Assembly: GCA_947044365.1 (NCBI GenBank)
Contig: OX345636.1
Coordinates: 34,601,212 to 34,665,211, forward strand
DNA from: Petrosia ficiformis
Taxonomy: Eukaryota; Porifera; Demospongiae; Haplosclerida; Petrosiidae
DNA length: 64,000 nt
Direction of reading: 5' to 3'
Of this stretch, positions 12,783-24,737 are shown in pieces; positions within the stretch are counted from its first letter, which is position 1, and every line of letters begins with the position of its first letter. The translations under genes and the position numbers were made by a program. The notes under the pieces are model-generated. The model made no database searches. It saw only the letters and a program-made list of their open reading frames with translations, and was not told the origin of the DNA.

Positions 12783-13845
12783 ATATAATTATACTGGTGC
12801 AGCAGTATTTACATGTATATGTATGAATGCAATTACATGTAGTGGCAAAATTAATATTTCAAGCACATTTGTGTTAACCAAGGAAGATCGAATGTCAGTT
12901 TTTGGAAATTTTTGTTATAATTTCAATTTCAATTACACAATATTGCAATTTCGTAACAATGTCATTCATGCATGTATGTGTACACAGTATTTCCAAATTC
13001 CAATCTGTGTTTAATAACTAGCTATTGGCCCTGCACAGTATGCTGCACAAGGGGTTAAGTGATTGGTTCTGTCCATCAGTTTGTATTTCTGTCTGTCTGT
13101 GATCAAAAACAAATATTGGAAAAGGACTTTCCAATAGTATATACATCTTCATAACACACCCAACTATACTACCATTTATTTCTTTTGCAGGCCCTAAAGG
13201 GAAATTATATTGTATGGATCATGTTTAAAAATTAGCTAGCATAGCCTAATCAAGGTATAAGGGCGTGCTTACTGCAACACTCTCATTTTAAACATGACAA
13301 TGTAGTCTACATAATTTTCGCTTTAAATTAAGTCTCAATTATGGTATCATTCTAAAAGAAAACTTGGAAAAATATATAATGGGAGGGGCTAGCTATATGA
13401 GACTAGAAAGTATGTACTTACACATTTACAGCCTGAAATATATAGATAAATGGGTTATGTGGAAGTTGGTTTGTTTACTTTTGGGTCCCACCTAACATTG
13501 TGTGGATGCTTTTTGGGTTTTGACATCCCTACTAGTCTCGCGAGTCAGCCCCTTCGCTTCGAAGGGGCTGGTTCGCGAGACTACATCCCTACATCTTCTT
13601 TCGTTTTTATTGGAAATGTTTTTTATAATATACGTATATTATATATATATTATATATAATTTGATATACACATATCATATATATGTAGTAAATATAATTA
13701 TAACAATTATTTTAGATGTAGTTATATATATGTGTAATTATATTTATATATATTATAACTATATATAATATACTGACATTGTGTATAATTTATTAGAATT
13801 ATATAATTCATTAAAAAAAATATAATGTATGACACTATTTACAAA
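12783..13845. other. 3-prime flank of receptor copy 3, duplicated, with microhairpin insertion
   Basis: Positions 12835-13440 match the flank at 2830-3320 with many indels. Positions 13620-13800 are TA-rich. No gene is supported. Confidence 0.6.
13531..13582. mobile_element. 52-bp fold-back element with 8-bp target duplication
   Basis: An almost perfect hairpin: AGTCTCGCGA ... GCCCCTTCG, then CGAAGGGGC ... TCGCGAGACT. It is flanked by the 8-bp direct repeat ACATCCCT at 13523-13530 and 13583-13590. Its termini resemble the TAGTCT-type MITEs near 43557, 49440 and 51711. GC content is far above the surroundings. Confidence 0.75.
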
Positions 13846-16800
13846 TTAATGTGTGTCTTTAATTTGAGAGAGTATATAGCCATTGCTGTCATATGAATCC
13901 ATGGTTGGAATAATACTATGAAATGTCATGGTTATGGGAGAGTTTGTTACATATTTATCAGAAATATGAGAGCAAACTATTTGATCACTTGTATATGGTT
14001 TGTGCCTGTCATCTGATTCTTCCCAACTATCCTTATCAGAATCATGCTTGATATTTGTGCTTGTAGCATTCGTCACATCAAGCACTAACGAGATTGTGTG
14101 TCTATCTGGTGACTTTGGAATCTGTTCAGTTTCATTTATTGAATTTCCACTTAAACTATGCAAACTTGTGGAATGATTATGTGTTAAACTTAAGGATGCA
14201 GTGTCAATAACGATATCCTTCAAAACACTTTGTGGTTCAGTGGGAGGTACAGCAGGATCAACAGTGTCAGTCACAAAACTTTCAAAACTGGATGATGCGG
14301 AAATACTAATGACTGGCTCAAGCGAAATATCAACCTATAGAGAGAATGCATTTTGTAATGAATATTATAATTATATTCATAATATTAATCTTAAAGTGCT
14401 GAGAACCTGAACTAATTTACTTAGCTGATGCACAAACAGCAAAACACCTATAGGATAGCACACTAGTAGAAAAATATTTTACTATTTGATAGAAGGTAGA
14501 AGGTGAGTATATATTCAATGTATAATTACAACTATGGTTCTCAACTCTTATTTAATACTTACGTACAATGTCATTTTTTTTATCCAATTGTTTGATCACT
14601 CTGTAAAGAAAAAATGAAACAAAAATATGAACTACATGAAACTTAAATTTTAAAATTATGAAATAATCATTTCTTACATCTTGTTTTGATTTCTTATCCA
14701 GAAACACAATATACCAAAAGAAACACCCATCACAATCATAAGAATTAGGACTATTACACCAATTACATACATCATTACAGACACTGTAGTTTCTAAATGG
14801 AATGAAACATTTTTAATATGACTAACAATAGTATCACAAATAATTACAGATATAGCAATAAAAAATTGCATACAACTGCCATCCAAACTTGAGGCTGACC
14901 AATAATATAGTGTATAACTATAATACTGTATATTTATAGCACTATGTCACCATTTTTGTGAAAAATAACTACTTAGAGGTAAGTCATTTACTAATTCTTG
15001 TATTTAAACATTTCTTTGTGGCTAGAGAAAAATTTAAATTTGCTATCTAGAAAGCATACATTATGGTACCTAAAACAACTTGAATAGATTATATTATATA
15101 GTCTTAACGTCCTGGAAATACCTATTGTGAGAGACGTATCCTCAGTATTTGTCTCCATATTTAAACGGCTTGGATGAACTGTTGGCAAACTGGTAATAGC
15201 AGAAACTTTAGGGTCCATTCTTGTATTGGATATTTCAGGGGTAATGGAAGTTAATTCTGTGAATACATGTGTACTGTTCAATGTAGTTTCTTTAGTGATC
15301 GTATCTGCATGTTGTACAAAATGCCTTCAGTGAAAATATAATTATGATTAGCATCGTCTGTTATAACTATATTCATAATGTGATGAAATACACTTTAATT
15401 ATGAATATTGATTACACTATCATTATAATAATATTCATAACTCTATTATAGTCATAAGGTGAAACTAAGCAAAATTCTGAGAAATGAAATAATATTTAAC
15501 AATACACATACATACAAGGAAATGATGTTACAAGTATGCAAAACACCAAAATCTCTCTATCAATAATTAGATAGTATTATAATAACAACAAATATTAAGT
15601 AAAACATGCATATATATAAACATACCAACTTCCTATATTACATGTAATAACCACATATCAAAGTAAAACATGTGTATACAGTGGTGTGGAAACAGCCAGT
15701 CATGCAGGACAGTGTGCAATAAATCTAGATATATGTCAAAATGTCCAGCAATTGGCTCAATGTTTTCATACACCTGAGTATAATTATATATATACATGAC
15801 CAACCTGCTATATTACATGTAATAGATGGTATCCACATATTATTTGATTTATTCCCAAAACCTGTATAACAGCCAGTAACATTACACTGACTCTTGTTAG
15901 TAAAAAAGTTTAAAGTCCGTAAATCAATTGCATCACATGCAACCATTTCATAAGTTCCATTAATCTACAAATGACATAAACATTGTTAATTTTCATTTAA
16001 ACATAATGTAGAGATTATGTACATATATAATTTTTAGGTTTCTAATGCAGGTTGATATTGCTTAATAACCTTTAATTTGCTTTAATAACTAAATCACCAT
16101 AACTATAATTATCATGTCAACAAGTTCAATTTCTATCATAATAATTATCATTATTACTATAACAATAAGGATTATCACAGCTACAGTATCACAGTACAGT
16201 ATAAATAACACCCAAAAGGTGTACATTAGATAAAGCTAAGTAAGCAATACTATAAAAACATAATTCTTTTTCCCACAACCATCAGCCAAATTATAAACAG
16301 AAGTAGATTAGTACATGTATTTGAATGGACATGAATTACTTTCATGCATTGGCAGCCTTAGTTCAATAATTCATAGTTCTGAGCTAATGATATGCATGTA
16401 TATATACAAACTAATTGTATTATATGTATATACTTATATATGAGCTATAGGAGAAATAAAAATTAATACTTATAATTGTAAGTGTGGTTATATCATTGAT
16501 CCTGATGCTGGGTAATGTAAATTATATATAGGTAACAAAAATTGTATAGCAATGTGCGGTAATGGATGGATCATAGAAACATACTTGTTCTATTTGGTCA
16601 GAGTAGCAAAGATATTCAATTTGACAAGACTCTACTTTATCTGGCTTATAATCCCAACTAATAGTGACATATCCATTGTGTAGACATTCAACCTCGACAT
16701 TAATAGTGTCATTATCAACACCTGTATTATATTGATAAAAAAAAGATAAAACTGTACAATATAATTATAATGATAGTAATATAAGTAACCTTTTAGATTA

Positions 16801-16898
16801 AATTGATCACATGACATCGCTGTACAATACCCATGTTGGAGTATAAATATTGACATTAAGAAAGACCATGCAGCATAACGGCTGCTGAACTTTTGCAT
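13846..16898 (-). CDS. receptor-like type I membrane protein, copy 3 (7 exons, 408 aa)
   Basis: Exons by eye: 16790-16898, 16585-16721, 15805-15964, 15122-15304, 14678-14792, 14567-14600 and 13846-14334. The sum is 1227 nt with all phases compatible. The architecture equals copy 2: signal peptide MQKFSSRYAAW... ending AYC-like at GYC, FN3-like ectodomain (NGYVTISWDY, CQIEYLCYSD, CNVTGCYTGFG), Ser/Thr stalk, TM (VIGVIVLILMIVMGVSF), then tail. The stalk exon is 12 nt longer than in copy 2 and the tail is 19 codons shorter. Tail motifs DSYDSNGYILS and SDQIVCSHISD are retained, whereas the last Tyr-rich segment of copy 2 (PPVYEFQ) is lost. No frameshift or stop is seen, so the copy appears functional. 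The family is not recognised. Confidence 0.75.
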
Positions 16899-17040
16899 TT
16901 TGGAATTCCTATAAAATTAATAAAGCATACAATAATAATTTATTATAATACAATAATATTCATAAATTTAGATGTCATAAAATTATGAATGTATAATTAT
17001 AATTATAATTATAAATATATAATTATAAGTATAAGTTTAA

Positions 17041-17639
17041 CCCTTAGAGCACTGAGCCTGTTTTTCAAAATTCTTCCCATTTCCAACACTGGCGACTCTA
17101 TTGCATATAATTTGGCCACCGTTCACTTTCTCTACCCCAAACTTGGCTCCTTTTCCGACATGGAGTACTACTTCCACCAACTTGCTTACCGGGACTCGAA
17201 AGTCCTCAAGCGCATCGTAGGATCAAATCAAATGCAGTGCTCTCCCTCTTTTGACTGGAACTGGGGCTAACAAAATGGCCCCACTGCATGTTGGCACCAG
17301 CTACACCCACGATTTCAGGTTTCACAGCAAGGAAAATGCCTCAGCTACCCACCAGAGGGCGTGGGCGGGGCCAAAAAATGCTAAATTCGTCGGCAGCGAG
17401 GGGGCTGCACCCCCTTCCAACCCCCGCATTAACGGGGGGACACCCCTCTTTAAAATTCCCCCTGTAGTCGTTATTTAGGCCAAAGGGCAGTCGAAAAAAC
17501 ATCAACTTTTTTAGCCACATTCCTCAGCTTGTGCTTGACGCCAATTACAAGCATTTGGACAGCTTCGTGTAGCCAGGAACAGACGGCTAACCACGTAGGG
17601 GTGAAATGTCACATATATGTGACATCAGTCCTCTAAGGG
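17041..17639. mobile_element. piggyBac-like MITE, complete copy with TTAA duplication
   Basis: It starts CCCTTAGAGCACTGA and ends TCAGTCCTCTAAGGG, so the termini are inverted repeats. TTAA flanks it at 17037-17040 and 17640-17643. It is 599 bp long, is less AT-rich than the flanks, and has no coding capacity for a transposase. Confidence 0.85.
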
Positions 17640-17770
17640 TTAAGGTATGTATGTTTAATATAATTATGCATCTGTACATTATAATTATGCACATTTGAAA
17701 TATTGCTGGTGAGTTTTACTGTTTTAATTTTGGGAATGTCAAATACAAGTATGCATAATTATACATAACT

Positions 17771-17771
17771 A

Positions 17772-17830
<59 letters not shown>

Positions 17831-17900
17831 TATATATATATGCACATACATAATTATATATTATATGTATATATATATTATATATATTATATATAACATA
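17771..17900. repeat. (TA)n microsatellite tract
   Basis: Long TA runs broken by AATTA interruptions. Confidence 0.9.
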
Positions 17901-18121
17901 CACAATGCCAGCAAAATGTTTAAATTAACTGCAACATAACAGTGAGAAGAGCAATATTTATAAAATTTATAATGTATTTATGCATTACAATAGACTACTA
18001 CTAGCCTTTTTCTGTGGAACACGAACTTCTTCGAATCTGTTTGCTTTTCCCCACGAAAGAATAACAATTGTTTCTATCAGCTCCACCCAGATAAGATATA
18101 ATGAATATGATGATTAATTAA

Positions 18122-18248
18122 CCCTTAGAGGACTCAGCACTGGCGTCTCTGCTGCATAATTATATTTCGGCCACCGTTCACTTCCTCCACCTTATACTTG
18201 GTACTACTTCTGTCAACTTGCTTACCGGGCTCAAACGTCCCCATATAA
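18122..18248. mobile_element. piggyBac-like MITE, truncated left end
   Basis: Starts CCCTTAGAGGACTCAG after TTAA (18118-18121). It continues with GGCCACCGTTCACTT and CAACTTGCTTACCGGGCTC as in the full copy at 17041, then stops; the rest is missing. Confidence 0.7.
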
Positions 18249-18666
18249 AATGCATACATGTGCTTTAATAGTTATATCCATACTTTGATATATAGTCAAG
18301 CAAGCATTTAAGCAAATACCTGTACTTTTACAGTTATTACATTTTCCAGATTTTTTAAATGGTTATTTGCACCAGAATGGTAACCATAATGATCACCAGA
18401 AATGTTACCATGCAGAATGATTACCAGAGCAGTATGTGGCTAACTAACCTACAGGTACTGGTATCACTGTCATATTACCAGTGATGCATACTTTGTTTGT
18501 GTACTATAAACATAAAGCTGTACCAACCTCTAACAGTTATATATACTGTCTATATAGGATGTACAACTTCCTGTCAGTATATAGGTTAGCCACATTATAT
18601 ATCTTTGTGAAATAATTTAAGTGTGATTGTAGCTGATTGCTTTCTACGTTTAGTATATATAGTTTT

Positions 18667-18965
18667 TAATGCTTAGAGGACTGATGTCACATATATATAT
18701 AAATAAATAAATAAATATAAATAAATAAATAAATATATATATATATATATATGTGACATTTTACTCCTATGCAATTCGGAGTGTGTTAAGGGCATTATGA
18801 TGCACTCCATGATGGGTCTCCACCCACGCAATACGGGGATTTGGTGGCCTTGCCCACGCAATCTAATGGGCAGCTGAGATATTTCCCTTGCTGTGAAACC
18901 CGATATCGCGGGTGTAGCTGTTGCTAACATGCAGTCACTGCATTTGAATTAGTCCTACGAAGCGA
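18667..18965. mobile_element. piggyBac-like MITE, reverse-oriented fragment
   Basis: Begins TTAATGCTTAGAGGACTGATGTCAC, the reverse complement of the right end of the 17041 copy. A TA/TAAA expansion follows, then the internal blocks in reverse order (CCACGCAAT, GGGCAGCTGAGA, GCTGTGAAACCC). It ends without the other terminus, near TCCTACGAAGCG. Confidence 0.7.
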
Positions 18966-19790
18966 CTATCAGTAAAACATCCTTACATAAATAATTATCA
19001 AAGTACATGGTTTTACATATACAAGTATTGAAGTAATGCATTTATATATCAGAGTCATATATAAGTATAAAACACATTAATTGTTTTGATATCACAGTCT
19101 ATAGAAATTTGTGACTGATTTTAATTACTCCGGGCCAATAGAAACCAGTGCAGCAACCAGAATATAAGTTCAGTACGAATTCCCAGAAATGGCCAACCAA
19201 ATGGTTCAGAACAATGAAAAACTATAGTTTGTTTCTCTCATAATTTTGACGAAAAAGGTATGAGAGTGCAAAAGAGCAACTACTCTCATGTGTGTTTTTC
19301 TTGTGGCCAGGCTGACAATAAGAATATCCAGTGCCAGCAGAGAAATTAAATTCCATTCCATCTCTTGACAGCGCTAGCACTGTATAATATTTGTTGAAGG
19401 GGAGGGCATAAAGTAAATTTTAATGTACGGTACCGGGCATGTGTGATCTTCTTTTCTTGGTACATTGCGCCATCCCCCATATTTTTGTTATTTAAACATA
19501 ATAATTAACAAAAATATAATAATAATAATAAGCTATAGCTATAGCTAAGTTTTAAATTGAATAAACTTTTTTTGAAAAAGTGATAACAACAATAACCAAG
19601 GAAATATAAGTAATAATGGTATACAAATTATACAATCCTGAATGATTGGGTGTATTAACTGTAGACGTAATTTTATTCAATTCTCCAATGAAATGGCAAT
19701 CATGTATGCATCACTGTGTTTGACATTAATTTTACTATAATTATAAGTAGTTACATTACAAATTGTTTTATTATTATACCATTGATGAAG

Positions 19791-19944
19791 ATAGCTGAAT
19801 AGCTATTGAAATGTTTAATTGGTTTTATTTCAAATAAACGGATTGGAGAATAGAAAACATTACTTCAGACATAATTGTTTTCTATTCTCCAATCCGTTTA
19901 TTTGAAAAAAAACCAATTAAACACTTCAATAGCTATTCAGCTAT
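19791..19944. repeat. long fold-back (about 68-bp arms)
   Basis: The left arm 19791-19858 (ATAGCTGAATAGC ... GAATAGAAAAC) pairs with the right arm 19877-19944 (GTTTTCTATTCTCC ... GCTATTCAGCTAT) with few mismatches. The loop carries CTTCAGACATAAT, whose complement ATTATGTCTGAAG lies just outside the right arm, so a second alternative pairing exists. No coding capacity. Confidence 0.85.
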
Positions 19945-20299
19945 TATGTCTGAAGTAGTAATAGTAACACTAAAATAGAATAAATAATAGCTAGCTAATA
20001 ATGATCCCAATGTGGTGGAGAAGTATCAACTAAGAACAACCCAGGATTTCTAAGTCTAGCTGTCACTGTTGATCAGCCAATGATAGTTAATTGCCCATGA
20101 GAATTAAAAAGTTTCAACCCTTGTTAGAGTCAGACGTATGTCAAATATTTCACACTTCGAGTCCCCAGCAATCAATGAAGTATCTTCATCTGTTACTCAC
20201 ATATAATCAAATTTATCCATGTACTAATAATGAAGCAAAATAGATCAAGTAATGTCTGATACTGATGTTGGAAAGAGGAGTAATCGAAATATCTCAGGG

Positions 20300-21815
20300 A
20301 TCTGGTTAAAAGAAAGGATGGCTCAACTAGATATTGTGTAGATTTTAGACACATGAACTATATAAATTTAGAAAGATTGATCAATCCCTATTCTGATTAG
20401 ACAAGACTTTGGACAAAGGTGCCTGTTTTGCCTGGTTTTCCACCTTGGACCTGGCGAGCGGCTACTAGAAAGTTTAAGCAGCTGAACAAAACAGAAAGAA
20501 AACGGCATTCTCTGTCTCTTTCGATCTATGCTAGTTTCATGCAATGCCATTTGGCTTATGTAATACTCCTGAAACTTTCCAATGCCTCATGATGTTGGTA
20601 TTAGTAGGACTACACTGGACAATGTGTCTTACAGGAACACCTTTTTCATATATGAGAAGTTATTCAAAAGCAAAGGGAAGGAAATGGTACTGGAATGAAG
20701 ATTGTGAAACATCATTTCAAAATCTCAAAATGTGCTTAGCTACAACACCAGTGCTCTGCTTCCCAAAGCCATTCCTGATGGATGTTGATCCCAGTGGAGG
20801 AAGACTTGGTGCTATACTTAATTAAACATTGATGGTAGAGAGAAGATAATTGCCTACGTCAGTGAGACTCTAAAAAAATCAAAAACAAACCCTTCTGATA
20901 ACTGTTGTCTCAAATGGGTCATAACGTTCAAGGAATTTGAAGGACAGGTTGCCTGTTGGATTGAAATGCTGCAAGAGTATGACTTTGAAGTTTTACACAG
21001 ACCAGGACAATCCATGGTAACAGCCTATCAAAGAGCCCATGTAAGCAGTGTGGGAATATATTATTGTTCACTCTACTGCCAATACTGGGACACTAGCTGT
21101 GAGTGTCCAAAATACATGGTTGCCTAACTGGAGTAATAATGAAGAATTTCTCCACCAACACTGACATCATCCAGGTTCTAAACTGGCTGGAGGATGATAC
21201 GCTTCTGGATAAATCCCCTTCTTCAACAAGTCATGCTGTTCAAAGTTTGTAGTCACATAGACAACAGTTTTGTATCTCCAAATGATATATCATTTCGGGG
21301 TACAAAAAACACTCACTAAACTGCAACAAAGATTTTACTGTGTCGGCCAAAGAAAGGATGTGGAAGAAAGGTGCTGTCACTGTGACATCTGTTCTTCAGA
21401 GAAATTTCTCTCAAAACATCCCAAAGCCCCACTTGTTCGCTCTCTTATTTCCAACCCATTGCATTGGATAGCAATGGACGTTTTATGTTCACTCCTACAA
21501 CACCTTGAAGAAACAAGTACATCTTAGTAGTATCTGATTACTTCACAAAATGGATTGAAGCATTCCCCCTCAAGAAGGATAGGAGTGATACCAAATACAA
21601 GTTTGAAAGATATTAGTGCTTTGAATTAACAAAGGAGATGCACACTGCTTTAGAATAGAAAGATTGTTTCTATCACCCTCAGCTTTGTTACATTGAAAGG
21701 TAAAGAGAGCTTTGTAGACATCAGATGAAGATATCTTAATGAACCTTAATTGTCAAAGTCACTTCTGGTATCAACAGAGTTAAAAACTCATTAAAGAGGA
21801 ATAGTGAATTTGAAC
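20300..21815 (+). pseudogene. Ty3/Gypsy-type retrotransposon pol relic, plus strand
   Basis: Fragments in family order but in different frames. RT start has KERMAQLDIV-like followed by a stop and DFRHMNY; next come MPFGLCNTPETFQ (RT FGLCNAP motif) and an RNase H region (WNEDCETSFQNLKMCLATTPVLCFP). The integrase zinc-binding region follows (HFGVQKTL ... CCHCDICSSEKF, about 21300-21420), then an integrase core start (WIAMDV; about 21470). Several stops and frameshifts separate them. A purine-rich stretch AAAGAGGAATAGTG near 21795 may be the polypurine tract before a 3-prime LTR. The element is inactive. Confidence 0.75.
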
Positions 21816-22059
21816 TGAGTTATGAATAATGGTACATGGATAGGATTAGAAAACTGTTTTAAATAGTTGTATAAAATCTTGGACTATTTAAAGGAGGAAA
21901 AGGCCTGGCCATATTCAAATCTGATCCTGATAGATTAAATAAAATCTTGGAGAGATGATTCTATATGGGAATGCTTTAACAACTGGTAAGGATACTGTTT
22001 GGAATTGACAAGTTCGAATACAATTTATACAGTGAATTATATCAGCCTTAAACCACCTT

Positions 22060-22178
22060 GGGTACCCGTTGGCTTTGATTTTATCTTGGCACAAATACAT
22101 TGCAGGCAGCTGGTACCCTTTAGCTTTGATTTTAACCTTGACTTTGGCTTGGCACAAATAAATTGCAGGCAACTAGGA
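22060..22178. repeat. two-unit tandem repeat of about 60 bp
   Basis: The unit GGTACCC..TTGGCTTTGATTTTA ... CTTGGCACAAATACATTGCAGGCAGCT is repeated with substitutions and a small insertion. No coding role is seen. Confidence 0.7.
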
Positions 22179-23089
22179 TTTTGAATTTCAGATGAGACCA
22201 ATTAAGATACATTAACATTTGATGAGGATAGACATATTTGAAAGTTTGCAGAAGATAGATAATGATATTATCACAGTCGAATAGTTGAAAATGTATTGAG
22301 AATTTAGGGGCTTGGTATGTAGTAGGAATAATTATTATTCCTACTATATGTGTATATATTAACACTTCAATTATTGAAGTAACACAGTAAGAGATCAAGT
22401 AGTGATTGAATTTCATTGAAAGTGAAGAATCAATAGAGAGGCTGTGGACATAATTAGTAATAACTAATAACTAAATACTACCACAATTCTAAGTATAATT
22501 GTCTACAGTTTTGCTAAAGATTTTGAGTGAAGATAAAATCAGAGTGAAGAGGATAAGAGGGATGAAGCTGTAAGTGTACCAGTTTATATCAGGGAAGCTG
22601 AAATTACCAACAATATATATAGAAGGAGCTATCCAGTTGGAAGAAGTAAAGAAACTATATAACTTCAGATATTGAAATATATATATTAACACTTTTGGTG
22701 ATAAGAAAACATCTACACGAATAACTTTCATCTGCTTAGGACACCCCCTCCATGAGAGCCTCTATCCCAGCAATAACCAGATAGAATTTCATTGTTGGCT
22801 ATAACATCAGTGAGCTAAGTTTTGTAACACAAAACAGGTAGTACAATTTACTGCATACTATAGAGCTGAAATAAGACAATATATTAACAAGACTACAACC
22901 ATTCCAAAGGCCAACGAGAGGAGACTTCCCAGATATTCAGTCTGAACTTGACTGGGAACTCGACTGGATTTGGTTATAGTTATAGAGTGAGTCCAGATTC
23001 AGAGGAGAGAGAGTAGGATATGATAAGGAGGAGGGAGAGCCATCACAAAGAAACAGGCAAAGAGCTTGCGTCTGGTCAGTTCAAATTCA

Positions 23090-23401
23090 CTATTCCTCCA
23101 CTAAAGATAAAATCTTCAATGAGTTTTTAACTCTGTTGATAACAGAAGTGACTCCCTGTAGTGGAAAAACATTCTTGCTTCCACCTCTCCATTACGTTTG
23201 GGAAATGAGGAGTACTTGTGTGATGACTAAATTCTTATAGTGTTTAGCGAAATCACTGATTAACTGATGAGATGAGTATTGAGGTCTATTGTCGGACATC
23301 ACTATTTTTGGAATTCCATGCCTAATGAATATAGATTTCATGTGTGAATTATCATTTCTTCCTTCTTGGTATACACATTCTACTGAATCTGATTCAAACA
23401 A
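23090..23401 (-). pseudogene. Ty3/Gypsy integrase relic, minus strand
   Basis: Reading the minus strand, 23401-23192 encodes an integrase-core fragment (HGIPKIVMSDNRPQYSSHQL). Downstream on the same strand, 23150-23090 is an inverted copy of 21760-21820 (TATCAACAGAGTTAAAAACT and GGAATAGTGAATTTGAACTG). This is therefore the 3-prime end of a second copy of the same Gypsy family, facing the first. Only a remnant is left. Confidence 0.7.
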
Positions 23402-24737
23402 CCAAGTCCAGTGCTTGAATAGCGGGACGGCCTATATAGTAATGACTTCTGTAAGTCATCAACAACAAATATGTATACTTAAACACTCTTCATTTATACC
23501 ATTCTATTCCTGTAAATTGTCTCACTACTGACAGAGTACTTCCAAAAATGCCTTTGTTGGATGATGCAATGTTATTCATTTCAGCTTGTTAAACATAGAC
23601 CTTGGTATTACTGTATGTAAAAGATTAGCTTGAAAAAGGTTTTCTTTATATAACAATATTACAATATCAACTCAACATATACGAAAATCAACCACTTATA
23701 TAGGAAACTATTAAATCTAGAATGTTCTGAACATGTCCACGGTTCTAGAAAGTTCTAAAGGCAATTGCAAGAATGAATCTGCCTTCCAGTCACCTATACA
23801 AAATTAAACTACATGTACAAGATTATACTAACTAATTAACACATAAGAGTTATTGAAGTAGTTAAAGGCTTGCCTCAACTGGTCCTTCACACTGTGACAT
23901 CTGCCCCAGTATTGATGTTGAACACTTCGTCATAACTATTCAGTTTTAATGATACCACCTAAGTGCTTTTGCCTCCATAAACATCTCTAACAATGAATAA
24001 TTTTCTATTGTATTGACCCTAATAACCGAATTGCATACCACTTGGTAATGCCCTCTTTTCGAGTATTTTTGTCAATAGCTTCTCAACCTGGCCATTGAGA
24101 CTTGATAAGATTTGGTGATTTATCAAATATTGTACAGCTGCTAGGTTTAGAATCACCACTCTTGGGCCTTTTCATCTGAACCCCTTTATACAATTTCCAT
24201 GAGGTCCCTGGTTGCTTCTCCGGATGCTTTGGTTTGAGGAATACATATATTCAATTGTCATTTCACTATCTCTGCCCCTCACTTTGGCAAATCTTTGTTG
24301 ATGAAATCATTATTATTGCTTGCATTAATAATTCCTACTTGAGGTGGAATTTTATATTTGGATGAATGTACATCTCCATACAAAAAAAAACCCAAAAGAG
24401 TGTGTCACTCGCGCAAATGACACAACCTGTGGAAAGCAATTATAGAGATGCCCCTACACTATAAATATTTATACAAAAGCAGTGAAAAGTTAAGATCAAT
24501 CTTGAGATAGTTCCCAGACAAATGTTTACCGCTATTTCTCCAGCCAAATAAGCAGAAAAATCTAATTTGTCTACAAGCAGGAAAGACAGTATATCCTTTT
24601 ATAAATTGTAGCTTTAGCGGCAAGTAATAATTCTATTGCTAAAAAGCAATGAAAAGTAAATCAGGAACAAAAATTGTAAATCTTAGAATAACAATTATAA
24701 AACTGACAATAAAATATCTCAGTTGTAAGTGCATAAA
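23402..24737. other. no supported gene
   Basis: Short ORFs only, with no recognisable motif. Some sequence may be further decayed retroelement but I cannot show it. Confidence 0.5.

Larger units (their letters stand above)
1..17000. repeat. tandem segmental triplication carrying the receptor-like genes
   Basis: Three blocks resemble each other in exons, introns and flanks. The sequence at the left edge (TTAGATAAA..AGTAAGCA and the following CACAAGCATTGACC) recurs near 7548 and 16225. Exons 1-2 lie at 711-392, 8276-7945 and 16898-16585. Promoter-proximal blocks with TTTCTGTAGAACACA occur near 1250, 1430, 8730 and 18010, and 3-prime flanks match between about 2830-3320 and 12835-13440. Unit spacing is about 7.6 and 8.6 kb. 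Exons are better conserved than the AT-rich introns, which are full of indels. The copies therefore look like old tandem duplicates on the same strand. Confidence 0.85.
16899..20299. other. repeat-rich intergenic region
   Basis: Apart from the listed MITEs, TA microsatellites and the fold-back at 19791-19944, I see only short low-complexity ORFs here. No gene is supported. Confidence 0.6.
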
